63,260 nt of DNA from Geosiphon pyriformis (Eukaryota; Glomeromycota; Glomeromycetes; Archaeosporales; Geosiphonaceae), in assembly GCA_016748015.1 (NCBI GenBank), contig JAAOMT010000273.1, forward strand, positions 119,115 through 182,374, given 5' to 3'. How positions within the stretch are numbered: position 1 is the first letter of the stretch; every line of letters begins with the position of its first letter. Made by a program: the position numbers and the translations under genes. Positions 10,642 through 21,989 of the stretch are shown here, piece by piece. The notes under the pieces are model-generated. The model worked only from the letters and a program-made list of their open reading frames with translations, was not told the origin of the DNA and searched no databases.

Positions 10642-11297
10642 ATGAACAATTATTTCCTGGATCAAAACATTCAAAATGCTTTCTATACTCTCCATGAGTA
10701 CTGGATCAAAAACTATCCAAATACTACTCTGACTATCAGAAAACAAACCACTATAACAGACAACAGTGGAACTCACACTGTTATTAGACCAAAGAAAACA
10801 ACTACCAGAAGAGAAAGAATTGGTGGCAAAATGGATAAATACCTACTGAAAAGCATAACAGCAGCGATAATTTCACCTTCCAGCACAATCGGAAAAACAA
10901 TACAAGAAATCTTGCCCATAGACAAAAACTTGTCATATGGAAGACAACTAGAACTTTATGGTCATCTTGGTGAAATCATAGAAGACATGAAGCTCATGAA
11001 GAAAACAACTTTAGAGATACAAATGGAAATTTTGGGCATTATATGATTAGATGTCCCAAGAGTTTTGACCATTGTTAAAAGAGCCAGAACTCTAATACAA
11101 AGATTTGGTCTCTTGGATACAAAGCTTATTTCGTCTCAAGTACTATATACTCTATCCACAAAAGACTTCAACAAACTAGTTAGTTTTGAGTTAGACAAAA
11201 CCCTTCACATAGACTATCCCATAAATAGTTTGATTTTGCCAGAGCTCAATCTCTTTGGAGAGGATGATGTTATGGTTGAAACACATAGTTTTTATTA
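10642..11297 (+). pseudogene. Element A ORF3: accessory protein of unknown function
   Basis: This ORF of about 218 codons lies between integrase and the 3' LTR. It opens with MNNYFLDQN and runs in one frame to the stop at 11,296-11,298, which lies inside the LTR. One in-frame TGA at 11,044 fits CGA to TGA. The protein is Lys/Arg-rich (RPKKTTTRRERIGGKMDKY) and predicted soluble. I see no signal peptide, membrane span or furin-like site, so it does not look like an envelope. Its TLEIQ, RARTLIQRF and STKDFNKL blocks align with ORF3 of C (31,572-32,168) and less clearly with those of B1, D and E. I do not recognise a known family. Confidence 0.65.
11257..11267 (+). promoter_or_regulatory. Element A polypurine tract
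   Basis: GGAGAGGATGA abuts the 3' LTR edge. It is the usual plus-strand primer position and lies inside ORF3. Confidence 0.55.
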
Positions 11298-12041
11298 ATT
11301 ATCACATGTATTAGCCACTGATGTCATATAATTAGCCACCCTATTTTTAGATAGTGATCAATGACCTGATCATTGACCTGATTATTGACCTGACCATTGA
11401 CCTGATCATTGATCTGACTATTGACCTGATTATTGACCTGATCATTGACCTGATCAATGACCTAATCATTGACTTGATCATTGACCTAATCATTGACTTG
11501 ATCATTGACCTGGTCATTGACCACTTTAGATAGCTATATAAGCGATGATTCCCTTAGCTGTAGAAAGACATGATCAAAGTAACAAAATAAACAATATCAA
11601 TTACTTCCTCTCATAATCGCTTATTCCCCTTTCCTTACCTTCAAGTATCTACTTGTTGGCATTCACATACCTTATCTTTTCTCCTTCTTGATTTGTATTT
11701 GTTAGAATTAGCCTGAGAAGCAATTGGCTTACTCTTGTAATTCATTGAATAAAGAAACAATTAAAAAGTACAATGATATCTGTTATTAATTCTAAGAATT
11801 GCTGAGTTAAGGCATAGAATAATAGCAGTAGTGTTATCTTGTTGACAATCACAGACTGTTCCTTTATTTTCAGATTTAAGAAAAGATTAGCGACTGTGAT
11901 TTTTATGAGACTGATCATGCACATTGAATTCCTACTTATTCAATTTGCTCCCTTATTGTAATTCTTTCTTTGTTTATTTTCATCACCATACAATACTGTT
12001 CTCTCTTGCTATCTATTAGCTTGTTACTTCAACCCATAACA
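11268..12041 (+). repeat. Element A 3' LTR (774 bp)
   Basis: It runs from TGTTATGGTTGAAACACA to TTCAACCCATAACA. It is collinear with the 5' LTR except for 24 extra bases in the repeat array (11,354-11,522). The TATA box is at 11,535-11,541. Confidence 0.92.
11354..11522 (+). repeat. U3 repeat cassette, element A 3' LTR
   Basis: About 14 imperfect copies of the TGACCTGATCAT unit, two more than in the 5' LTR. Confidence 0.88.
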
Positions 12042-12045
12042 ATAT

Positions 12046-12809
12046 AATGATTTTGATCTAAAGATATTGTTATTTGAAGATTTTGGTTGAGTCTTTTGTA
12101 CAATAAACAGAAATTCAATAGTTGTTTATCCATAACTTCCCAGAATTGCAATTCTGTCAATTTCTTTCTTTAGCTTAATAATCAGTACTTCTCTGGTAAG
12201 TAATTCATAATTTTTTTACGTGCTCTACTTACTTGCAGGGGTCTTTTACCAGACAATCTTTGATGTTAATAACTTAGCACTTTAATTCTTTAATCAATTA
12301 GTACATAACAAAAGCAATAAAAAGAAAATAAAAGAATTAAAAGAATTAAAAGAATTAAAAGAAAATAAGAAAATAAGCCAAGACAATAAAAGTTAGTATC
12401 TCATTAATAGCCATGATTAAGAGCTATTGTTTCAGTATAGTTAAGTATTAATTACTATCAACATAAAGTATTGATAGTGAAGAGTGAATTTGAGATAGTA
12501 AATAATTATTTATTTGGGATGTAGAGAGTTGCTTAGATCAAATCTAAACTAAGAAGTCTGCCTTTTCTACTTCTAATGCTACTAATATATATACATAATT
12601 AAGATTCAATTTTTTACACCAGGAATCCTGCAATTCTTTTGAGAGGAATCCTAGAATTCTGGAATTCTGCAATTTTTTGTATAAAAATCCTGAAATTCTT
12701 GGAATCTTGCAATTCCTTTGAGAGGAATCCTGGAATTCCACATTTACTATGGCTACTTCTGATTGGCTAATTTATATGCTAGTATACTTCTTATATTCTA
12801 TAAGTAACA
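12046..12809 (-). repeat. B1 3' LTR, main piece
   Basis: This continues the 69-bp piece at 4,116-4,184 and ends TAAGTAACA at 12,809. The total of 833 bp agrees with the 829-bp 5' LTR. It contains the GAATTC-type repeat (12,618-12,740) and a TATATATA box on the minus strand near 12,584-12,594. Confidence 0.85.
12618..12740. repeat. U3 repeat cassette of family B (GAATTC type)
   Basis: Imperfect tandem units around GGAATCCTGGAATTCTGCAATT lie 70-190 bp from the U3 edge. The cassette is shared with the B1 5' LTR (about 21,783-21,920) and the solo LTR (about 42,285-42,370), but absent from D and E, which carry different repeats at the same place. Confidence 0.8.
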
Positions 12810-12835
12810 TTATTTTTTTCTCTTTAATATTGAGC

Positions 12836-13483
12836 TCCATCAAGATCTCCCAATTCTAATTCTTTGTCTTTAAGTATTTCTTAAACTTCTTTTTCAAGAA
12901 TTACTTGTGCTATCTTGTTCCATAATTCTTCAAATTGAACATTGGTTATTTTTCCCATTTGGTTAATGGTAATGGAGTTCATTTCTGGATTGAGTAAGAT
13001 TTCTGGTCAATCTTGAAATCCAGTGTGTAGCTGATAAATGGCTCTTGCTTATGTGGTCAAATTGTTCTTTTCCACAAATTGTTCCAGTTGTTGCAGTATT
13101 GTTGTGTCAAATAATTGTTTTGTTTTATCTGTATACAAATCCTAAATGTTTAAGTATTGTTCCAAATAAAAGTAACAAAAGTTTTTTGGAAATTGTTATA
13201 TCCACCAATTCCAAGTTTCTATAGTCAATTCTTGATATTGGGTGACTTTTGGTTGTGTTTCTACTGCCAATTTCACTTTTGTTATTATTTTGTCCATGGT
13301 GGTTTCTGTTTTCCTCTGTTTTTTATCTTGTGGTCCTTTTCTGGTGTTTGTGTATCTGATATTTTGTTGGTTGATTGTAATTTCTATCTCTTGTTGTTGA
13401 ATTAGTTGAAAAAGTTGTTGTGTTAATGAGTGAATGCTGTTAGTAATCTCCATTTTTCTACTGTTTTTTGTCACATATACCAT
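12836..13483 (-). pseudogene. B1 ORF3
   Basis: The minus-strand ORF between integrase and the LTR is broken by stops and a frameshift. Its N-terminal half (13,483-13,196) has an ITINQQN stretch and a basic KKQRKTETTMDK segment that parallels the RRERIGGKMDK of element A. The C-terminal half reads PEILLNPEMNSITINQ, then GKITNVQFEELWNKI, and ends DGAQY followed by a stop just before the purine tract. The same ending occurs in element E. The function is unknown. Confidence 0.6.
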
Positions 13484-13599
13484 GTTTTTATATACTCTTT
13501 TGGTTGTTTGATTTTATGTGTTTGGTTCAATGATTATAATTGGTTCTAGATCTTGTAGAATCTTATCTGGTTTGACTAGTATTCTCTGTACTCCCAATT

Positions 13600-14870
13600 G
13601 TGAAATATTATTGATAGATAATAATAATGCTATATGGTGATATTGTTTCAGTCAATCATTATGTACTGCTTTGGTTAAGATTTTGTTGTTTAACCTTAAT
13701 TTATAAGCTCTATTTTTAAGAATTTTTTCTATGTAAAATGGTCTGTTCTATTTGAGATCAAATTTTCTATTCTATTGTTTTTTTGCTTTAGTATAATATA
13801 GAAGTACTTTGTCTTCAATCTTGAATTCAACTGGTTTCTCTGGTAGCTGGTTATTGTGTCTTTTTTTTTGTTTTTTTTGTAACTTTTAGATGTTATTAGC
13901 TGCTTTTCACTGTTTGTTTTTTAGTATCTCCATTAAGTCATATGTTCTTTTTAACAATATTCTTTGAAAATTCTCTTCTGTTATTGGTTCTATTGGATAT
14001 GTACTGACTTCTATCTCAACTGGTAATGTTGCTGTTCTACCATATACTAATTCAAATGGTGTTGCTTGTGTAGTATCTTGCTTCATTGTCTGATAAGCAA
14101 ATAATACTGATGGTATAATTAAATTCTATTTGTCTTGGTTTTCTTGGCTGATTTTGGCAATAGCTTCACACAATATTCTGTTAAACCTTTCAATTAACCT
14201 GTTTGTTTATGGATGGTATGGTGATGATAATGGTCTTTTTATCCCAAATTTTTGACTTATTTCTGCCAATGTTCTATTCATGAAGTGAGTTTCTTGATCT
14301 AATAGTAGTTCTTTTGAACATCTATGTTGGCAGATCAAATCTTGATGAACAAATTTGGCAATGGATTTTGCATCTGCTCTTTAAATGGCTTTTGCTTCTG
14401 GCCATTTTGTAAGATAATTCATGGCTATAGCAATATATTGGTTGTCTTTGCTGGTTATTGTTAATGATCCGACTAAGTTAATTCTAATTTAATTAAATAG
14501 TTGTCCCACTTTAATTGGTCTTAATGGTTTATTGGGTTTTGTTCCATCTCTTCTTTGACAAGCATCACAATTTTGAACATATTGGATGATGTTTGAATAT
14601 ATTAATGGCTAATAGTATCTTTTTTTGGTTTTTTTTATGGTTGCTTCTTTATGAAAATATTCTGCTGTTAAATCTGAGTGTATGTTAAATAATATTGTCT
14701 CTTTTTCTGGTTCTGTAATTACTCTGGTTGGTTAATCTAGATTTCTTTTGTTCTTCCAATAAAGTATATTTTGATGGTTAATAAAATATTTTGATTGCTG
14801 TTTTATGTAGTTTTGTTCCTTTTAAGATAATTTCTTCTTGAACAATTGGGTATTTATATAATGTTGAAGT
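13600..14870 (-). pseudogene. B1 integrase
   Basis: The minus strand carries a decayed integrase without a long ORF: the H2C2 region near 14,760-14,560, RINLVGSL near 14,480 (first catalytic Asp read as Asn), ELLLDQETHF near 14,310 (second Asp kept), and the C-terminal part down to about 13,700. Stops and frameshifts are frequent. The order after RNase H matches elements A and C. Confidence 0.75.
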
Positions 14871-14979
14871 TGTTGGTATTTTTGTATATTCATTTTTTGT
14901 TATATTTTTGAGTTAAAATGTTTTTAGATTTGTTTCATTCACAACAATCCATCAGTATTTCCATTTTTTTTTCCTTTTT

Positions 14980-16360
14980 TATAATGTACTGTATAATTAA
15001 ATAGTGAAAGTTCTATTTTCTATCTGGCATAACAATTATCTCCAAATTTTTGCTTCTGGATTGAAGTCAATCTTTTGTGATTGGTGTACACATCAAACTT
15101 TTGACTCAAGTATTCTTTCTATTTGTTGACAGCCCAATAGATTGCTAAGTGTTCCAATGCTAGAGTTCTATAGTTTTTTTCAGCTGGACTTAAGCTTCTA
15201 CTGATATAAGCTACTGGATGTTCTCATCTGTTTGGTTTTTTCTGAAATAATACTGCTCCCAATGCTTGACCAGATGCATTGGTTGTGATTATGAATGACT
15301 TGCTATGATCTGGATAGATCAGTATTGGGGCTTAAATGAGCTTTTTTCTTAATGTATCAAAAGCTTCTTGTTGAGTTTCTGTTCATTTATATTTGGTGTT
15401 CTTTGTTTGGAGTTGGTATAGTGGTTGAGCTATTTTGGAAAAGTTTTTGATAAAGCAGCAGTAGTATCTAGCAAATCCCAAGAATACTCTTAATTCTGTG
15501 AGATTATTTGGTACTGGAAAGTTTTTAACAATCTCAATCTTATCTGGATCTGTTTTAATACTATCTTTGCTCATAACATGTCCTAAAAACTTGAGTTTTA
15601 TTTTGCCAAAAAAGTATTTGTTTGTATTTAATTTTAATTCTGCTTGTCTGAGTCTTTCAAATACTTGTTGGAGATAATACAAATGATTATCGAATGTTTT
15701 TGAGAACACATTGGTGTTATCCAAGTATACAATTACTGATTTCTATAGTAGCTTAGTATAAACAATTTCTATAAGTCACTGGAAAGTGGCTGGCACATTC
15801 ATCAAGCTGAATAGCATAACTTTGAATTCAAAATTTCTTTTTTATGTTGTGAATGCTGTTTTCTCTTTATCTTCTGGTTTTATTGTTACTTGTCAGTAAC
15901 CACTGTCTAAGTCTAAAGTTGAGAACTATTTTTTTCCTCCAAAAGCATCAAAAAGTTCTTGGATCTTTGGAGTTGAGTAGCTATCTTCTTTTGTTACTTT
16001 ATTCAGTTTCCAGTAATTCACATAAAAGCAGATTTTTCTATTCTTCTTATGGACTAATATCACTAATAATAACCATGAGCTCATTGATGACTGAATTAGT
16101 CTATTGTTAAGCATCCAATTAATTTCTTGATGAATGATCTCATGGCTGGCTAGTGGTACTTTGTATGCTCTTTGTTTAATTGGCATTGCATTTTCAGTTT
16201 TGATCTGGTGCTGGATTATGTCAGTTCTGCCAAATTCATTTTCATTGGCAAAGATGTTATTGAAGTTGTTGAGTAACATCTTGAATTGCATACATTGTAG
16301 TAAGTCTAGATTTCCCAAGTTCATCTGTTCCAATTGTTCTGGTTGGAGCAAATAACATTC
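14980..16360 (-). pseudogene. B1 reverse transcriptase and RNase H
   Basis: Two open blocks (16,351-15,926 and 15,724-15,383) cover most of the RT. They show KQRAYKVPLASHEIIHQEI, WMLNNRLIQSS, a weakened YVNYWKLNKV, LDNTNVFSKTF in place of LDDT, FFGKIKLKFLGHV, and RVFLGFARYYCCFIKNFSKI. RNase H continues to about 14,990 with a decayed DAL/ASGQALGA region and a YISR-type motif. The catalytic second Asp is Asn, as in A, C and D. Confidence 0.85.
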
Positions 16361-16458
16361 TTCTTATCTGTATATTGTTTGTGATATGATATCTACATAT
16401 CCATACAGTTGTGAAAAGTCTGGAATGGTGTCTGGCAGTTGGTCTTCAATTTCAGTGG

Positions 16459-17347
16459 TTAAGTATCCAATAGTGGTTTCTTCTGGTATCTTGATAATAT
16501 TTTTTGTGTTATTGTAAGTGAAAATTTTGATGTACTGTAGTTTTTGGCTGGTATGTGTAGATTAACTAATTCAATCTTTTCTGATTTACAAAGTGTTACT
16601 TCTGCCTCAAAAATCTGAATCTGATTCTTTATTTTTCTCTCTATGGTTACTATGTACTGGTTATATGGTGGAATAGAAATTAATTGATGGGTGGAAATAA
16701 TTTTTTCCTTGTCAATAATCTCTTTTTTTGCCATATTAACTGGTACATCTATTCTATCTGTTAATCCGAATCTTTGTATCCCTCTAGCTGTAATTTTTTA
16801 ATTCTTCTCTGTTTCCCATTAATACTAATTGAGCTATTTTTACCAGAGGTAGGAATATTGTCTGTGCTATCTTTTCATTTGGCTTTATAATATAGGCTTT
16901 TTCAGAGTCATTCTGTAGCATTACAATAATATTTCCTATATATCCTGCATTGATTATTCCTCTTTTAATATAGATTCCCTTTTTTGTTAAACTATTCTTA
17001 GATGCTAATTGAATCATTATCATTGCTGGAATTTTCAGTACTATTTTAAGATCAATGCAGGTGTGTGAGTATGATTCCAGTTTGATGGCATTTTTTCTTG
17101 GATATCTTAGATCAAACTCTGTATCTGTATTATGTACATATTCTGGCATAATACCCTCATTATTGTTGCTAAACCATTTTAGTTTCTGCTCCTTGAAAAA
17201 GTTAGGGAGCACAATGTATTGTTCGGGGTTTAAATCTGAGTTTGAATTAGTGTTGTTATTACTGTTGCCATTTTGAACAGAGCTGGAACTGTTGTTTTCA
17301 TTATCATCATTATCAAAGTTTGAATTGGAATTGAAAAGTGATTTCAA
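16459..17347 (-). pseudogene. B1 dUTPase domain with flanking linkers
   Basis: This is a trimeric-type dUTPase between the Cys-rich module and RT. In order on the minus strand: an Asn/Ser-rich linker, motif 1 EFDLRYP, motif 2 QLASKNSL (usual ASRSSL), motif 3 RGIINAGYIGNI (usual GGIIDAGYTG, the key Asp replaced by Asn), motif 4 NEKIAQTIFLPL, and motif 5 ARGIQRFG in a shifted frame near 16,790. dUTPases convert dUTP to dUMP and keep uracil out of new cDNA. The lesions make this copy inactive. A linker (16,734-16,459) leads to RT. Confidence 0.85.
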
Positions 17348-17399
17348 TTCCGATCCACAGCTGCTGATTGGTTTTTTTTTCTTTGAGATTGTGTAGATT

Positions 17400-18040
17400 A
17401 TGTGTGGTAGTGAATTATAAATAAGGTCATACTCATTACAATATTAAAAGTTACAGGAAATTAAGCAATATTAACATAATTGAGTATTCAACTGCTCTAA
17501 ACACTGCTCTTGTTCTTCTCTAATAAGTGCTAATTTCTGATAGTGCTCATGGAATTGTTCTGGGTCCATAGATTCCAGGATAATATTTGGGTTTGGGCCC
17601 CAGTCAAGTTTTATAAGTTCTGGTGGGTTATTTTTGATCATTTTTATTTTTTCTGATGACTTCTTTGATTTTGGTGAGTGTTATTCACCAGATTTTGTTA
17701 TTATCATGGGGGCATCTGTCCAAATGTTTTACAGCTCTTCTCCAAGTGGTTTCTATTGGTGTTCCTTTTCTAACTCAGTCACTTATTAGAATTATGTATT
17801 AACATGATTCATTGCACGTTCCTTCTCATTTAGGAATGTCATTCCACATTCTTTCATCTAAAAGAGTTTCTCCACAAGTCAAACATGGTTCATTATCCTA
17901 TTTTTTCACTTGTTTTGGTCTTCCAAAACGTTCAAAGATGCATGGGCAGCAGTAAAACTTAGTTGCTATTTGATATTTCTCATTATTGTCACAGCATGTG
18001 CTCATTGACAACAATTTCTTGCTGCAATTAATGCATATGA
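17400..18040 (-). pseudogene. B1 Cys-rich putative zinc-binding module
   Basis: The minus strand reads LICINCSKKLLSM, CCPCIFERFGRPK, EPCLTCGETLL, GTCNESCLYITLISDWVRK and, further on, QLC-YCLISC with LIYNSLP. The Cys spacing matches element C (26,880-27,510) and D (35,335-34,680), so this is a conserved module between protease and dUTPase. No known zinc-finger class fits to my eye; it may be a RING-like or ribbon fold. Stops interrupt it. Confidence 0.6.
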
Positions 18041-18803
18041 GCTTTGGTTAATGATAAGTAAATTGTTGTGGTGTAGTATAGGTGTAAGAATTATAAGTAA
18101 TGATGCTAGTGGGTGTTGTTTCTTCTTTTTTCTCTTTTTTTTTTCTTTTGTCAGTTTTTTTCCACTTCCAAGTTGATGATTTGTCTGAGTTATTGTCAGT
18201 TTTCTAGGCTTGGTTAGCATTTCAGGTAAGTTCTTTCTTTTGTTTTTCTTTTCCATTGTCATTCCAAGAGGGTATAAGTGGTAATTTATTGTGGTCGTCT
18301 TCAGTCTATGACACTTAATAGGCTTTCCAGGTAGGTTTTTTTTCTTTTTTTTCGAACTTGATAAGTGGTGCTGGCATGTTAGTGGTCTTAAAATGGCCAC
18401 ATGTGGCTGGTACACATGTGTGTTGACTGTTCTGACTAAGTTGAAGCTTCTGTATATTCCAATCAAGTATTGCATTGGTTTTGAACAGCCAGTCATTGCC
18501 AATGAGTGCTTGGTATTGAGTGGCTTCTATGACTAATATTTTAATTAGTATAGCGATACCATTGACTTTGATGAATAGATCATCTATTTTACCAATTAAA
18601 GTTTTGGTGGCTCTATTAGCTATAATTATTCTTGCACTGGCAGTTCGATCAACTCGGTGATTTAATTGGTCCATAAGCTGTCTTGTGATGATGCTGCCAG
18701 CTAATCCACTATTTAGGATCAGTTTAATGAAATGACCATCAATTTTGGCATCTGTGTATATTGCAGTAATAGGTTTTTCCTCAAGGGCAGCTTTATTGAA
18801 CAA
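18041..18803 (-). pseudogene. B1 aspartic protease
   Basis: The block GHFIKLILNSGLAGSIIT carries the active site, with DSG changed to NSG, so the enzyme is dead. The ALIGNDWL block near 18,495 follows. A Lys-rich linker extends to the Cys-rich module. The equivalent block in C keeps DSG. Confidence 0.8.
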
Positions 18804-21140
18804 AGAGACTTCTAATAGTTCTTTGACTTCAAAGAGGAATATAGCTGTAAATAACTCATCTTCTGTGACAGTGGCTGGTGGAATGTTGCTGGTAAGTGTT
18901 GGTTATTGGTTGGTTTCCAGGTTGTTGGGTTGGGCATTTTTTGTGGTAATCAAGAGACTTAAATAGTGTTAGGAATTCAGATTTTGTGCATACCCAATTC
19001 CCGAATTTTGAGACTGTGATTCTACTTGTTGTGTAAAAGAGCTGGGAATCAGTTGGTAAACAACCATTGCCAATCTCTAATTTTGAGTGACCCTCAATTT
19101 AGGATTTCCTGATGTTATCTGAGCTGAGTTTGATGGTGGTATTTGAACTGTGGGTGTCTGATAAATTATTTGTGGCTGTGGTGGTTAATATATTACTTGC
19201 AGCTGTGGTTGATAAATTGGAGGTTAATATACAGGTGGTTGATAAATAGGCTGCTGTGTCATTGGTAGGTAAGTAAGTTGATATTGATCTTGATTTGAGT
19301 TATAATTCAGAGTTTGAACTCTGCAATCAAGGTTTTAGTATTGATTTTCTAATTATAGATTACTATAAAAATGGCAGTTAGCTCTAATGTGACTTTATTT
19401 ACCATAGTTGTGGCAGACTTGCATATCTGACTGCCACAGCTGATTGGGTGATGATGATGGATGCAACTAATTTTGGAAATGATTCATGTTTCTTATATTA
19501 TTGTGTCATTGTGGTGGTTAATAAATTGCATGATTGTCAGCTAAGTATTCCTTGATTTTCTGGTTAATCGAATCATTAAATTGCTTTAGTTTGAAATCCA
19601 AGTCAGATGATCTATTTATTACTAGATTTATGGTTTGTACATGATTAGCTTCTAATTCAGCTAATTCAAAATCTCTGGTGCATGTGACTGCATCTTGTAG
19701 GTTGACTGAATGCAGTGGCCATATGTGTTGCAGGATGCTACTGCATAATCTGTGAATAAACTGATTTAGGATCTGGGCTGTAGTGAAATAATCAGCATTG
19801 ATGATTTGTATTTGGTGCAGATTTTGATAGAAACGTCTTAAGTAAGTAATGACTGCTTCAGTATCTCCCTGTTTGATGGTGGTAAAGATGTTGGCCAAGC
19901 AATTAATACTGTTGCTATTACTAAAATATCTTAAAAATTTTACTTTAAATACATTAAATATTTGAGGTTTTTGAGCTAGGCTATAATATTATGAGTTGGC
20001 AGCATCCTGAAAAAAATAGGAAATTGCTTAAAGAACTCTGATGTTATCCCAGTTATTGGCAGTAATGGCTTTGATAATGTTATTGATCCATGTTTGGGCA
20101 TCGTTTTCTTCACCAGAAAATTTTTCTAGCTTTGCAATGGGTGCATATGCCATTTGTGTAATTAGTTGTTGTAGTAACTGTTGAATCGGCTACTGTAGTT
20201 GTTGAAATAGTTGAAGCAGTTGTTGAATAGGTTGTTAAAGAGGCTGCTGTTAAATCAGTTCAATAATCAGTTCAATTAGTGGCTGATTGATAACAATTAC
20301 TAAAGGTAAGTTTTGCTGATTAATTGTTTTGGGGTTTGGATTGTTTTGAGTTTGTTGGGTTTGAATGTTTGGAGTTTTAACTTTTGGATTTTCTAGGATT
20401 GGGTTTTGGTAAGTAAATTCCTGATCCTCACTTTCTTCTTCTTCTAATTCTGTTACTTTTCATGAACTCGCAGTTCTAAAATCTGGTTAAGGTAGTGGTA
20501 ATTGAAATCTTAATGGCATTAATGATTGTGATTTAAATCCTTCAAAATATTTGCCATATGGTCTTAATAACTCTGCTCTTTTTTGTTTACTTTGAAATGG
20601 GAATCATTTAAAGGTTGATGTTATGTTTGATGTGGATGCATTTGCTAAAGAGATATTGATGGCACTTTTTAATATATAATAATATGATGGATTGGTTGGT
20701 GATTCAACTCTAGTTTTCTTCCAAGTAGGTGGTTGTATTTTTTTGGATGTTACTACTGGTGTTTGCAATCTTCCTTTGCCTTTGTTTGCATAGGTGATGG
20801 GAAATTGTTGTTGAGTGTACCTTTTAATGGTTTGATTGATTTCCCTGATAATTGGTGCAAAACTGTAGTTTCTTGGTAAGCTAGTATGTTAAAACAATTC
20901 TGTATAGAAATTTTCTCTTGCAGATTCAATATTAATTGTTCCTCCTAAGTAGTCTGTAATTTTGTTGTTGACATAAAAGTTGAAGGCTGATTCTGCTGAG
21001 AAATAATTATTGTTTAATCCTAATTGCTAACTGTATTGTTGAAACAAGAATTTGGCAAATTCTAAATGGTTTGCTCCTATAATTTTTGATTCTGCCACTT
21101 TTGGATGATTGTTGTTGGTGCTGATTCTCTGTAGGATTAT
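18804..21140 (-). pseudogene. B1 gag
   Basis: The gag on the minus strand is broken by about ten stops. The N-terminal region (about 21,100-20,830) aligns with D and C gag (HLEFAKFLF, then FNFYVN). A Gln/Pro-rich linker follows, then a capsid-like region (19,898-19,518: NIFTTIKQGDTEAVITYL, then LNQFIHRL) and a decayed knuckle CHNYGK-SHIRANC near 19,400 (second Cys changed to Tyr). A Tyr/Pro/Gln-rich tail follows before the protease. No good ATG start is visible; the homologous position in D and C is also not ATG. Confidence 0.75.
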
Positions 21141-21142
21141 AT

Positions 21143-21160
21143 TTCACAGAAAGCATCAAA
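21143..21160 (-). promoter_or_regulatory. B1 primer-binding site (degenerate)
   Basis: Next to the 5' LTR the minus strand reads TTTGATGCTTTCTGTGAA. The D copy reads TTTAGTGCTTTCTGTGAA. Both are consistent with an original TGGTGCTT-type site changed by transitions. Confidence 0.5.
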
Positions 21161-21989
21161 TATTACAGGTAATTATTTGGGGTCTCAAAGCAAATAACAA
21201 ACCCATAACTTGGTGCTTAATTAATATATATTGGTATTGATCTGAAGGTATTGTTATCTGAAGGTTTTGGTTAAGTTTTTTGTACAATAAACAAAGATTC
21301 AATAGTTGTTTATCTGTAGCTTTTCAGAATTGCAATTCTGTCAATTTTTTTCTTCAGCTTGATGGTTGGTACTTCTCTGGTAAGTAATTCATAATTCCTT
21401 TATATGTTCTATCCACTTGCAGAGGTCTTTTACCAAACAATTCTTGACATCAATAACTCAGCACTTTAATCTTTTAATTAATTAGTACACAACAAAAGCA
21501 ATAAAAAGAAAATAAAAGAATTAAAAGAATTAAAAGAAAATAAGGAAATAAGCCAAGGTAATAAAAGTTAGTATCCTATCAATAACTGTAATTAAGAGCT
21601 ATTGTTTCAGTGTGGTTAAGTATCAATTACTATTAACATTTCATGTTGATAATAAAGAGTGAATTTGAGATAATAAATAATTATTTATTTGTGATGTGGA
21701 GAGTTGCTTAGATCAAATTTAAACTAAGCAGTCTGCTTTTTTTACTTCTAATACTACCAATATATATACATAATTGAGATTCCTCAATTTTTTAATTCTT
21801 CACACTAAGAATTCTGGAATTTCTGGAATCCTGGAATTCTGAAATCTTGTAATTCTTTGTATGAGAATTCTAAAATTCTTGGAATTTTGCAATTTCTTTG
21901 AGAGAAATTCTAGAATTCCATATTTACTATAGCTACTTCTAATTGGCTAATTTATATGCTAATATACTTCCTATATTCTATGAGTAATA
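21161..21989 (-). repeat. B1 5' LTR (829 bp)
   Basis: It runs from TATTACAGGTAATTATTTGG (first G changed to A) to GAGTAATA. It is collinear with the split 3' LTR and has the GAATTC-type U3 array at about 21,783-21,920. Confidence 0.85.

Larger units (their letters stand above)
4185..12041 (+). mobile_element. Element A: complete Ty3/gypsy retrotransposon, youngest insertion of the nest
   Basis: A is a 7,857-bp plus-strand element with two LTRs that share TGTTA-GGTTGAA and TTCAACC-TAACA inverted ends. The flanking 4-mer ATAT occurs at 4,181-4,184 and 12,042-12,045. The order is LTR, primer site, gag, protease and Cys-rich module, RT, RNase H, integrase, ORF3, purine tract, LTR. It lacks the dUTPase found in B1, C, D and E. 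It is the least damaged element here but is still inactive: gag has stops at 5,011, 5,578, 6,124 and 6,523, RT reads YLDN, and integrase reads LSN instead of LSD. Confidence 0.92.
4116..21989 (-). mobile_element. Element B1: dUTPase-encoding Ty3/gypsy retrotransposon, interrupted by element A
   Basis: B1 is a minus-strand element inserted into ORF3 of D with a 4-bp duplication TTGT (4,112-4,115 and 21,990-21,993). Its 5' LTR is 21,161-21,989. Its 3' LTR is 4,116-4,184 plus 12,046-12,809, split by element A. The internal order from 21,160 down to 12,810 is gag, protease, Cys-rich module, dUTPase, RT, RNase H, integrase, ORF3 and polypurine tract. All ORFs carry stops. Many key residues read as their G-to-A products, for example protease NSG instead of DSG. 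Confidence 0.9.

Noticed and set aside
10642-11297. ORF3 as a retroviral-type envelope, as expected from its position.
   Set aside because: No signal peptide, no hydrophobic spans, no Cys pattern; the protein is charged and helical.
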